A stretch of DNA of 64,000 bases. It comes from Glaciozyma antarctica PI12 (Eukaryota; Basidiomycota; Microbotryomycetes; Kriegeriales; Camptobasidiaceae). The notes beneath the pieces are model-generated. The model worked only from the letters and a program-made list of their open reading frames with translations, searched no databases and was not told where the DNA came from. The stretch is from positions 289,689-353,688 of the forward strand of contig KZ627149.1 in NCBI GenBank assembly GCA_002917775.1. Direction: 5' to 3'. Below are positions 54,541 through 64,000 of this stretch, piece after piece. Position 1 is the first letter of the stretch; the number at the start of each line of letters is the position of its first letter. The position numbers and the translations under genes were made by a program.

Positions 54541-55538
54541 ATGGCGAACCCTTACGCCAACCCCTACATCACAGCACCCACGACGAGCTACTCTGGCTAC
54601 GCTCCCTCCACTTCGACCTACGTCGGCGCCGGTCCCGTCTTCCCTCCCTCCTACGGCACTCCCGTCCAAGCTCCTTGTTCGTCCTTTCCTCCTCGCTTCC
54701 AACCTCCCAGCTGACCCCTCCGTATTCGAAGACACCGGTACCTCGGACTCGTACTCGACCTACGTCAGCCCCGCCGACCCTAACCAGCGGATGGACCTGA
54801 TTGCTCAGGATACGTACCGCGCTTCGTTCGACGCGAGCATGGCGGAGCAGAGCAGTATCTACACGCCTGAGGCGGCGCAGAAGGGGGGTTACAAGAACGC
54901 GCTGGGGCCGGGAGGAGCGAGGAAGACGGTGTTGAGGAAGGGAGGAGGAACGCAGTGGGAGGATCAGAGTCTGATGGAGTGGGATCCTAGTGAGTGCCTC
55001 TCTCTGTGCGTGTGAGGTACGCAGGAACTGACGGGTGATGCAGCGCATTTCCGCCTCTTCATCGGTGATCTCGACCCCGCGCTCTCGGACGACCTCTTCA
55101 CGCAATCCTTCTCCGGCGTCCGCTACCCCTCCTTCGTCAAGGCCAAGATCATTCGCGACAAGTACACGAACAAGGGCAAGGGCTTTGGATTCGTTTCATA
55201 CAAGGACCCCGAGGATTTCCTCAAAGCCTGGAAGGAGATGAACGGTACGTCCTCCCTCTCTCCTCTTCGAGCACTTTCTGACGTTTATTCGCATCGCAGG
55301 CAAGTACGTCGGCACTCGACCAGTCAAGATCTCCAAAGCGACTACCGCCGTCTCAGCAGTCAACATCGGGAACCGCAAGGCCAAGGAGCTCGATGCGAAG
55401 CACAAGAAGAAGAGCGGAACGACGCCGTACGCTCGTGCGAAAGCGGCGGAAGCGGCGAGCGGGGGACCAAACAATGGCAGGAGTGGAGGAGGAGGTTTTG
55501 GGCCCGAGAAGGATCGCAAGAGCTACATTCGGAGGTAA
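54541..55538 (+). CDS. RBM42-like RNA-binding protein
   Basis: One-RRM protein similar to RBM42, which in animals binds mRNA and associates with splicing factors. N-terminal Tyr/Ser/Pro-rich region (MANPYANPYITAPTTSYSGY), then a basic stretch NALGPGGARKTVLRKGGG. The RRM starts THFRLFIGDLDPALSDDLFT and continues SFVKAKIIRDKYTNKGKGFG with RNP1 KGKGFGFVSY, then AWKEMNGKYVGTRPVKISK. The motif DPT-HFRLFxGDL and MNGKYVGxRPxKI are distinctive for RBM42. A basic Gly-rich tail ends DRKSYIRR, TAA 55536-55538. Introns follow VQAP, the DP of MEWDP, and MNG. Start ATG 54541. Confidence 0.88.
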
Positions 55539-56025
55539 AGACGTTTTGGAGGAGGGGGGTCGTTTTGCTATACTAGTTCTGCCGGAGTCGTTGTTTCTCG
55601 TAAGCCACACTTTGCTACTTTGCGCTCGTTGGGCTTGCTCATCATCAGCTTGTCCATTATTCAGAAGCGAACCGACACTGGCTTCCAGCTCTGCGCGAGG
55701 CCGCTCTCACTCGGTTTTGCGCGACTCGTCTCCTGCGTCGCCTCCTCAGGGCCCGTCGTTCGCAGCTTGCTCAAGTCGCTGGAGCTCGTCTCTTCTCTGC
55801 TTCTCGCCCACGTCGTTGCCGCACTTCTGCTCGAGATTTCGAGGACTCGGCAGCGAGGGAATCAGCTTGTGCTCCCCTTTCTGCTCTCAAATCGACCGAC
55901 TTTCGCGCTTCCAACCGCGCTTAACCCTGCGATTCCATTCAATGAACACCGACGGCCGCCGTTCCGCAAAAAGTTCCACCACGAGCGGGGAGGGAGGAGG
56001 CGAGGTACGGACGAGGGTCCCTTTG
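55539..56025. other. Intergenic or 5' region of the next gene
   Basis: About 485 bases between two + strand genes. Open in one frame for a long way, but codon content looks random and no start is convincing. Confidence 0.35.
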
Positions 56026-57138
56026 ATGTATCCGGCTCTGCAACTGCAAAACTCCCTCCTTTGCTGTCAATCCCAGAGAGAGAGTACCACAGCGAGAACC
56101 AGACAGCGTAGACCGAACCGAATTGCACGAATCCAAGTTAAACGACCTCCACAACTAGCTGAATCTCGTCGCTCTCTTTCGGCTGTGTCGCCTTCCAGCT
56201 TCCAGCGGCGCGCTACTCTTCCTCCTCCCTCCACCCCTCGCACCAAGTACGCTCTCACCGCTCCTCCCAGCCGCTCCTGCTCACCCCTTCTCTCAGTGAC
56301 GACCGTACACGCCTCTCCGTCCTCGCACAACCCCCACTTCCTCATCGTGGCCTGGTTCGCGATTAGCACCCTGATCGTCTTCTGGGACGCCGGTACGTCC
56401 TCCTCACCAACGAGGAAGAGCTCAGTTGACGTTAACGCAGGATTCTGTCTCCTCAGGTGAGCGCTCCGGAGCGGAGGGAGCGACGCTAACTCGGGCTGTA
56501 GACCGCGTTCGATGGTAGGAGGCGACCTGCAGTGGCTCTGGGCTCCCTACAAGCTGTACGAGACTATCGACCTCGTCTATGGCCCCGCGGCGTTCTTGCG
56601 AGGAGACGGCTTCACGTCTGCACAAGGTACGTTTGGAGGAAGGTGGGAGGGCGCTCGCTGATGGCGCGTGAAGCGATGCTTAATGTCGTCGAGAACGCTT
56701 GCAACATCTGCTACCTCGTTATGCTGAAGCGGAAGTCGTCGGCGGCGGTGCTGGTCGGGTACACGGCGGTGTTGTTGACGTTTTGGAAGGTGAGTGTGGG
56801 TGGAACTGGCGGTCGAGGCTTCGCTGATGGTGTTTCGTCCTAGACGGTTCTGTACTGGCTTATGGATCAGCAGTGCGGTTGGTGCCAGACGTAGGATTCT
56901 TTAAGCTTGTTGTAGAGCGCGGCTGACGAGCTGCTGCAGTGGTCACAACAGCCGGAGGAACTGGTGGCTGCTCTTCGCGTTCCCCAACTTCCAGGTACAG
57001 GTACGTCGCTATTCCTGCTCGAGTCATCAGGTTGATCGAAGGTCGCAGTGGATCCTCGTGCCGTTCATTATCGCATGCATCTTTGGACGCGAGTTAGTGG
57101 GAGGATTGAGGGCTGGGATGAAGCAGAAGACGCTTTGA
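56026..57138 (+). CDS. Conserved multi-pass membrane protein, function unknown
   Basis: I recognise the style of a fungal family of small integral membrane proteins but cannot name it; a relation to emopamil-binding/EXPERA proteins is possible and unproven. Helix 1 is FLIVAWFAISTLIVFWDAG. A 16-nt exon (56441-56456) adds FCLLR, and the next gives PRSMVGGDLQWLWAPYKLYE, TIDLVYGPAAFLRGDGFTSA and QAMLNVVENACNICYLVML. Two further helices follow (AVLVGYTAVLLTFWKTVLYW and, after TGHNSRRNWWLLFAFPNFQ, WILVPFIIACIFGRELV). It ends LRAGMKQKTL, TGA 57136-57138. The N-terminus is uncertain: ATG 56026 is in frame with helix 1 but leaves a long odd leader, so a different 5' exon may be used. Confidence 0.6.
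56441..56456 (+). other. 16-nt micro-exon of the membrane protein gene
   Basis: GATTCTGTCTCCTCAG, preceded by GACGTTAACGCAG and followed by donor GTGAGC. It joins TGGGACGCCG upstream to ACCGCGTTCG downstream as WDAGFCLLRPRS. Confidence 0.8.
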
Positions 57139-57456
57139 TCGCGATTGAACGCCTCTTAAATTACGCGCTGCAAGTTATCGCATTACACCTCGTACGGCAG
57201 TATGGAACGAAAGATATAGGTGGACGAGAGTCGATGAGAGCGAAGCGAAACAACTCGTTGAAGCGCAAGTCGACGCGCGGCCTTAGAGCTGTCGCGACTC
57301 GCTCTCGCTCTCCTCCCGCTTGCTCGAACGCTCCATCCTCGATTCACCTCCCAGCACTCAGTACCCAGCTCCACCACCGTCTCGCTCAACCCTCTCCCAC
57401 CCTCGTTCCGCCACCTCGATCCCTCTCCCCACTGCCTCAGTTCGAGACCCCGAACG
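57139..57456. other. Intergenic upstream of DDI1
   Basis: About 320 bases; AT-richer at the left, CT-rich before the DDI1 start. No recognised element. Confidence 0.5.
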
Positions 57457-59284
57457 ATGCTGATCACGATTGCAACCGAGGAGGGCGCGACCTTCAACAT
57501 TGATGTGGACCCGAAGATGGAGATGGAGAACGTGTATGCTCTGCTGGAAGCCGAGGTGAGTGCGTGAGGGCGTTGGGCGAGGGCAGGGGAGCGGGGAAGG
57601 TGAGGGAGCAGGAGGGTTCTGTTGCGCCGGAACGCTCTAGCTGTGGAGCAGTGTGACTGGTTTCAAGTACTTGGAAGGAAGGAAGCTGACGAATCTGGCT
57701 GCGCAGACTGGCATCGCGACGGGGGACCAGCTCTTGTTCTACACGGGTCGGCAGCTCACTGGAACGGGGGAGGAGACGCTGGAGGTACGATCGCTGGTTG
57801 ATTGAAGGAGCTGGGCGGAGCTAATGCCTTGATACTACAGTCGTACGGAGTCAAGCAGGACGACATGCTCTTGCTGAGGCAGAAGAGCGCGGCTCCGGCT
57901 CAGCCTGCTTCGGTCGGTGGAAGGTGCGCTTGTTGGAGCTCTGAAGGAGGACAGGCATTGCAGAGCTAACCTCCGCTCAAACGTAGGGACGTCAACGCTG
58001 AATCTGAGGCGATGCGCCAACAACTGCTTCGGGACCCCAACCTCATGGCCTCCCTCCGTCAAGTAAGCGCGCCAGTTCCGCACACACGAGAACCGTCTGA
58101 CCAATGATACACACAGCAACAACCCGAACTCGCCGACGCGGCCGCCAACAACCCCACCCGGTTCCGCGAGCTCATGTCGCAATTCCGCGCGATGCAGGAG
58201 TCCGCTCGTCTGCAACAGGAGCACGAATCCGCGCTGCTCAACTCGGATCCGTACAACATTGATGCGCAGAGGAAGATTGAGGAGGCGATTCGGCAGCAGG
58301 CGGTGTTGGAGAACATGGAGACGGCGATGGAGAACATGCCCGAGGCGTGAGCGGCGCTGAAGGAGTTGCGGTGAGGCGGGCTGATGGATTGGGGCTGCAG
58401 GTTCGGAAGCGTTCATATGCTCTACGTCAATACTCAGGTCAACGGAGTAAACGTCAAGGCGTTCGTCGATTCTGGCGCGCAAGCGACCATCAGTGCGTCT
58501 CGCTCGACTCTTTTTGTGCGAGTTTTAGCTGATCCTGGCTCGCAGTGTCGCCTTCTTGCGCTGAGCGTTGCGGGATTATGCGTCTCATTGATACTCGCTT
58601 CGCTGGCATGGCTCGCGGAGTCGGTGTGGCCAAGATCCTCGGCCGCGTTCACAGCGCGCAACTCAAGATGGGCGAGGACCTCTTCCTCCAGTGCAGCTTT
58701 ACGATCATGGAGGTGAGATCTTTCGATTTCGGCGCAAATTGCGGTGGCTGACGATGCGATGCAGGGCAAGGACGTCGACCTGCTGTTCGGCCTCGACATG
58801 CTCAAGCGCCACCAAGCCTGTATCGATCTCGCAAAGGACGCGCTCGTCATCGGAGGACGAGAGATCCGCTTCCTCTCCGAGCACGAGCTTCCGAAGAACT
58901 TCCAGCCCGACGACGAGGAGATTGACGAGTACGTCGCCTCTCCTTCATCGCGAAGTCACCACTGACCCTTCGCGCTCCGCAGGCAAGGCAACGCCATCCC
59001 CTCCCCCCTCTGCACCGATCGCCTCGACCTCTTCCGCTACCACCTCCAGTTCAGCAGCCACTCCTCCCTTCCCTGGCGCAGGCCATACGCTCGCCTCGAA
59101 TCCCGCCCCCACTCCCGCCACTCCTGCACCCAATCCTGGCTCGCAAGCAGAGCACTCGGAGGAGGCGATCACGAGCATCATCAACCTCGGCGTCGGGAGG
59201 GAGGAGGCGAAGAAGTTGTTGGATGCGACGGGAGGGAATGCGGAGATGGCGGCGAGTTTGTTGTTTAGCGGAGGGATGGACTGA
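57457..59284 (+). CDS. DDI1: Ddi1 ubiquitin-shuttle aspartic protease
   Basis: Cellular protein with a ubiquitin-like domain, a retropepsin-fold protease domain and a UBA domain; it handles polyubiquitinated substrates at the proteasome. [57 protein letters not shown] (residues 1-80). A helical linker ([20 protein letters not shown]) leads to the protease: [20 protein letters not shown], with the active-site [57 protein letters not shown]. After a Pro/Ser/Ala linker the UBA ends the protein: [40 protein letters not shown] 59282-59284. DSGA at the catalytic site is normal for Ddi1. Seven introns. Start ATG 57457. Confidence 0.95.
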
Positions 59285-59423
59285 GGCTGTAAATCACGCT
59301 TGATTTCTGTGACTCGCTTCGTGCTCTTCTTCTCGTTCAGAAGCGAAAGGATATCTGAAACAGTCGCGTTGATTCCCAGCACAAATACAGCTGCCACCCC
59401 CGTCGCAGCGAGCCTCGACCCCG

Positions 59424-61985
59424 TTATTGACCAGCGAGCTCCTTGTCGGTGTACACGGTCTTGTTCTGGCCAGTCGGGAGCTCATTGAGAGTCCGCTCGT
59501 CCTTGTCAAGGTGGCCTGCGGAATTTCGGAGTCGGTGGGGGTGCGAAGGGTTCGGTGAGCGAAATGAACGCACGGAAACTGAAGTAGAAACCGAAGCTCG
59601 CGGCGCAGGCCAGGCATCCCATGGTCTAAAGAGTGAACGAGGAGAGGAGAGAAAGGTCAGTGAGATCCGCGATGAGGCCTGAGGAGCTACTTACGCCGTA
59701 GTTGTAGACGAGCAGGGGGTCCGCGGACAGAGGCAGGAAAGCCTGACCGAGTGCGCTGGCGATGGCGGATTGGAAGAGGAAGACGGACTGGGAGAAGCGA
59801 GGTCAGAACTGAGTCGTCAGAGCGAGCGAACGAGGCTCACCATGACGAGAGATCGCATCGACTTGGGAGCCTTGGTGAAGGCGTACTCGAGTCCGGTGAT
59901 ACTTGCGAGGATCTCGGACACGGCGACGAGGACGAAGGAGGGCGTCTGAACCCACACGCTAAGGTCGACGAAGGGCATCTCGTCGCAGGTGGCAGCGAAG
60001 GTTCCGCAAGCTGATCGCTTGTAGCTGGGAAGAGGAGAGGTCAGTCTTTTGTTTTCCTTTGTTTCTTTTTCTTGCGACGCTGCCTGCGAGGAACGTACAT
60101 CGTGTCCTGAACGATGGCGGCACTGAGCATTGCGAGAGCACCGACAAAGAACCCGGCGGTCACTTTCTTGATGGGCGAGAAGTTAATGCCGGCCTTGCGA
60201 AGGGCGGGGTAGATGAGCAAGTCGGTGATAGGGATGAGGATGATCTGCACTCAAAGTCAGAACACTGTCGTCGCGGAAGAAAGGCGATGAGGACGCACGA
60301 GAGCGAGAGGGTTGAGGTTACTGATGAGATCGTTGGGCAGCCCGCCCGTGTTGAGGACGGCGGCTTGCGAGACGAGATTGCCATTGCACTGATTATAGGT
60401 CAACCAGTAGAGAGGGTACCTGAAAGGCAAAATGAGCGACGAAAGCTCGGCAGCGAGAAATTCGAAAAAACGCACCACATGAAGACCTTGCAAGCCTTGA
60501 GTCCGCGCTTGACCTCTGAGACGTAGTTATCGTCGTATTGCATCCAGCGAGGGCGATCCGCCACAGCAATCTTGCTGGGCTTAGCGTCCTCCCAGAAGTC
60601 GGGCGAGGCGAGAGCTTTGGGGCTGGTCCACTTGCCCTTGCCGGCGTGGCGAACGAGGCGAATCGAGGTGCCGAGGACAGAGCCTGTGGAAACGAGCGTT
60701 AGCGGCTGAAGAGGAAGATGCTGGCGAGGGACTTGCCGGAAGGAGGGCTGCGAACGTATCGGTTCTTGCCGAGCCAGAGGACGAGAGGGCAGGCGAGGAA
60801 GACGACCGTCGGAAGGAGGTACGCGAGGTAGAATCCGACCTCTTTCTCCGCGAAAACCATCGTAATCTGTCCAATCAGTGCGCCAATGTTGATCCTAGAG
60901 TGACAGCCGTCAGTAGGAGGATCGGGGAGGGGGTGGTGGAGAGCGCGAGGAGATGTGTAGACACTGTCGACCACAGCACGCTCTCGTCGCCGAAGAAAGC
61001 AGTGCTCACATGAGGTAGAAGTACATGAAGATCTTGGAGGAGGTAAGAGCGGGGTCTAGAAGGACCTTAGAGCCATCCTTGAGCGTCCTGACCTTGAGCG
61101 AGGTGTGCGTGGTCTGCTCGGCGACGAGAGGAGAGATGTTACTCTTGAATCCACCGGTTCCGACTCCCATGATGATGATCGAGATGAAGAACAGCGCGAG
61201 CGAGCCCTTCTCCTGGGTGATGACGGCGGGGATGGCGGAGATGACGAGCAAGACGCTGCGAGAGCAAAGTCAGGAGCGAGTCGTAAGCTCGCTTTGGGGA
61301 GCACCTACTGGCCAACGGTGGCGATTGCGACGGCCCAGCAGATGGTCTTGTAGCGTCCCCAAAAGGTACTGGCGAACAGCGGGATCAGCTAGGTGAGGGA
61401 GACCGTGCGAAGGAAGACGCACTCTGCGATCCACGCTCCGACGAGAGGCGTGCAGTAAACCCAGAACGAGTTGAACGTAGTCGAGGCCGTAGCAGTCCTC
61501 TGTCCCAGTCCAAGAGCGCCACTGAAGATTCGGAAAAGTCAGGATATGGCGGAGCGAAGATGAAGCCAGGAAACGCCACTCACGAGGTTTGACCAGGACC
61601 CGATGATCCGGTCGTCGAGCCTTCGGGCATGGGTTGCTGGATGAAGTTGGTGAAGACGACGGTGGTTCCATAGTAGGAGAAGCGCTCTGCAAGCTGGGAA
61701 CCGCGAAAGCAGTCAGCTCCCTCCGGCGTCCAGCCCAGCTCTGCCCAAACGTACCTCAACGAACGCGATCAAGAACGCAGCAAACTCGATCCGCTCAGGC
61801 ATCCTTCGAAGAGTGAGCTTCTCCTCCTCCGTAGGGTAGTCGTCCGCCAAATCAAGCGACGCGTTCGAGTTATCGTGCACCGAGATCTCGTCCTCTGACG
61901 AAGATCCTTTCTTAAGCTCGGAGCGATCGTGTTCGCTCTCAGCAAGCGCGGCGAGCGCCTGGTCGCTGGGTTGGAGTCCTGCCAT
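59424..61985 (-). CDS. PTR2: Di/tripeptide:H+ symporter (POT family)
   Basis: Plasma-membrane peptide importer with 12 helices. Start ATG 61983-61985: MAGLQPSDQALAALAESEHD, an acidic cytosolic N-terminus rich in Ser/Asp/Glu (SSSEDEISVHD). LAERFSYYGTTVVFTNFI contains the ERFSYYG family signature; then GIGTGGFK-type MGVGTGGFKSNISPLVAEQ and the second PTR2 signature FMYFYLMINIGALIGQ. VGFYLAYLLPTVVFLACPLV, CKVFMWYPLYWLTYNQCNGN and ACGTFAATC (extracellular loop) follow. The last helices include FVLVAVSEILASITGLEYAF. It ends NKTVYTDKELAGQ, stop 59424-59426. About 600 residues; about ten introns. Convergent with DDI1, with 139 bases between their stops. Confidence 0.94.
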
Positions 61986-62752
61986 TGTTGCAGCGGCGGG
62001 TGGCGAGAGGTTTAGGGCGTGCGGCGCGAGGGCGAAGAGGTTTCGTTCGGTTCGCGGTGTGAGGCAGGAGAGCAAGAGAGGTGGCGACTGGGACGAGCTT
62101 ATCGTCCCATAGCGCAGAGAGACGCATGCCAGCTACACGCGCTCGTTCCAGGGAGATGGAGAAGTGCGGAGGATGATCGAGTTAGGGCCTTGGCGACGAC
62201 GACCTTGCGGTTGGCCAGCACGCCGCGGAGGGAAGGAGCGGCTGACAGATGAGTACGATGAGCTGCCGCTGTCTCTACGAAAGTATACGGAAGCTTGAGA
62301 TGGGACAGAGTAGGGACCCTGACGAGTAGGGGGGCCGACCACAGCTGTCAACAGTAGGCTCACCCCCTTTCTCGTCACCATCCTCCGCCCAGCCTAACAG
62401 CATCGCGCTCGTTCGCGCGCGCGAACAACGAGCTCCCATTGTTGTCCGCCGGTCGGGAAGCCGGAAACCCAGAGAGGGCGGAGAAAGGAAGAGAGGCGCC
62501 GAGGACACGATTGCTATGAACACGAGATCAAGGTCGAGAGAGCGAGACTTGCGAGGCGGGGGATAGGTGCCGACGTTGCTAAGCCTACGCAGGAAGCTCG
62601 GGACGGCCTGAGAAGATTAACCAGATCAACGTCGAGCGAGCGAAGCTTGATCTCACCCCAAGAGCGCGCGAGCAGCGAGGAGCGAAACGGCACTTGGGAA
62701 CAGTATTCCAAGCATTCTATGCCGTTCAACACGATACCAGCACCGACGACGC
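61986..62752. other. Intergenic upstream of PTR2
   Basis: About 765 bases. It presumably contains the PTR2 promoter, which in yeasts responds to amino acids and nitrogen, but no operator is recognised. A short alternating CG stretch (CGCGCTCGTTCGCGCGCGCG) lies near 62404-62423. Confidence 0.5.
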
Positions 62753-64000
62753 CTACGAGCGGTCTGAAAGAAACGGCTCAGTCCAGAACGCGACTTCGAC
62801 GAGCGAGAAAGGACTCACAAAGACTGCGCTTGATGACCTTGACGATGAGAGGAACGTCAGGGAAGGCGAGGTCCTCGAGCGCAGTGGCGTACTGTACGAA
62901 ACGGGTCAGTGAGAGCTAGAATCAGAAGCGAGGAAGGAACGCACAGGAGTGGGAAGGTCAGCACCGGTGATGCGCTCGACGGGAGCATCGAGGTAGTCGA
63001 ATGCCTCGGACTCGACGATCTGAGCGCAGATCTCGGATCCAACACCAAACGCCGGGAACCCTCCCTCCACAGTCACCAATCTGCGCAACAACTCCGCCGT
63101 CAGCTCTCACGCGCGCCAGCTCCATCAACGCGGAACGCACCGGTTCGTCTTCTTGACACTCTCCTTGATCGTCTCGATATCGAGAGGCCTGATACTCCTC
63201 ATGTTGATAACCTCGACCTCGATACCCTCCTCGCGCTTGAGGATCTCTGCGGCCTCCAAACTGAGCCCGACCATCCTCGAGTGCGCGACGACCGTCACGT
63301 CCTTTCCGACGCGCTCGACCTTGGCCTTGCCGATAGGGAGGAGGAAGTTCTCCGATTGGGCCTCCTTGGAGACGGGGAAGGATTGGCCGTAGAGGATCTC
63401 GTTCTCGAGGAAGACGACAGGGTTGGGGTCACGGATGGCGGCCTGCGTCCACGGAGTCAGCAAAATGTATGCGGAGCCCAGGCGGAAGAGCGTACCTTGA
63501 GGAGACCACGGCAGTCCTCTGCGCTGTAAGGCGAGACGACCTTGAGTCCAGGGATCTGTCCGTACCAGGCTGCACGCGCGCGTCGACGATATCAGCGTCC
63601 GCTCTTTCCTTCTGTACGCATTCACGGCTGCTTACCTGCGTAATCCTGCGAGTGCTGAGCGCCAACACCGGCGGCAGCTCCGTTGGGTCCGCGGAAAACA
63701 ATAGGGCAGGGAACGTTGCTGCGAGACAACACCTCGTCAGCTCCCAGCCTCCCGCACACACACGCCGAACGCTACTGACCCCCCAGACATGTAGTACGTC
63801 TTTCCAGCCGAGTTGACGATCTGATCGATGGCCTGAGGAGACGACCGCGTGAGCTGCCTGCGCTAGGCCGACGGAGGAGGAACGGCGCGCACCTGCATCG
63901 CAAAGTTGAAGGTCATGAACTCGCACACTGGCCGCAATCCAGCGAATGCGGCTCCGACGGCGATTCCACAGAATCCAGCCTCGGTGATGGCTGTTGTGTG
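62753..64000 (-). CDS. PDB1: Pyruvate dehydrogenase E1 component beta subunit (3' part)
   Basis: Beta subunit of the thiamine-diphosphate-dependent E1 of mitochondrial pyruvate dehydrogenase. The window contains the part from [20 protein letters not shown] onwards: [50 protein letters not shown] with [87 protein letters not shown] and [20 protein letters not shown], then KRSLYRS. The last few residues come from an 11-base end exon (SLY-R-S, stop 62753-62755). The N-terminus with presequence lies beyond base 64000. All exon borders have normal GT..AG ends. Confidence 0.95.

Noticed and set aside
55393-56460. 355-residue open frame read as one exon
   Set aside because: Its left part covers the end of the RBM42-like gene in another frame and an intergenic region; only the last part (from about 56330) is credible as an exon of the membrane protein.
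58384-58965. Retropepsin-type protease domain (possible retroelement fossil)
   Set aside because: It is the normal protease domain of the cellular Ddi1 protein, flanked by UBL and UBA domains in the expected order, with introns; no element is present.

Overview
The window is nuclear DNA of a GC-rich, intron-dense fungus. Genes are broken by many introns of about 45-70 bases with donors GTGAGT, GTGCGT or GTACGT, branch sites CTGAC, CTGAT or CTAAC, and acceptors mostly CAG. Intergenic gaps are short, and nearly every protein looks like a basidiomycete protein. Gene content and splice style suggest a red yeast of the Sporidiobolales (Rhodotorula/Rhodosporidium type); this is an inference from style, not a database match. 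Two runs of N are present: 326 bases inside one gene (28715-29040) and 81 bases inside a poly-C tract (54394-54474). I see no transposon, virus-like element, CRISPR array or tRNA.

Layout. 1-9 kb: the 3' part of TDP1, a 14-TM MFS transporter, a CigA/O-fucosyltransferase-like type II protein and an old-yellow-enzyme-type oxidoreductase. 9-20 kb: mitochondrial DnaJ (MDJ1), a second type II glycosyltransferase-like protein, a peroxisomal-type adenine nucleotide carrier, a small secreted Kre9/Knh1-like protein and cytochrome b5. 20-31 kb: MDM31, an FAD amine oxidase, V-ATPase subunit F, succinyl-CoA ligase beta, an Ecm11-like protein crossed by the N gap, and a Bin3-type RNA cap methyltransferase. 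31-42 kb: MBOAT lysophospholipid acyltransferase, ribosomal protein eL18, an SR/RRM protein, a Ser/Pro-rich protein of unknown function and elongation factor 1-gamma. 42-51 kb: a tandem pair of SUR7/PalI-type membrane proteins, the U6 snRNA gene, UTP15, RCF2 and a Zn2Cys6 regulator. 51-64 kb: an FAH-family hydrolase, complex I subunit NDUFA13, an RBM42-like RNA-binding protein, a membrane protein of unknown function, DDI1, a PTR2 peptide transporter and the 3' part of pyruvate dehydrogenase E1-beta.

The genes do not form one pathway. Two themes recur. Mitochondrial energy metabolism is represented by MDJ1, MDM31, LSC2, RCF2, NDUFA13 and PDB1. RNA processing is represented by U6, UTP15, the Bin3 enzyme and two RRM proteins. 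The most distinctive signal is at the level of splicing: conserved genes are assembled through very small exons (4, 9, 11, 14 and 16 nt internal exons, a start-codon-only first exon and a 9-nt last exon). Other points are an apparent frame break in the middle of EF1-gamma, a tandem SUR7/PalI pair of which one copy carries an in-frame stop, a small duplication at a splice donor of VMA7 that seems compensated by a shifted acceptor, and poly-C tracts upstream of several genes.
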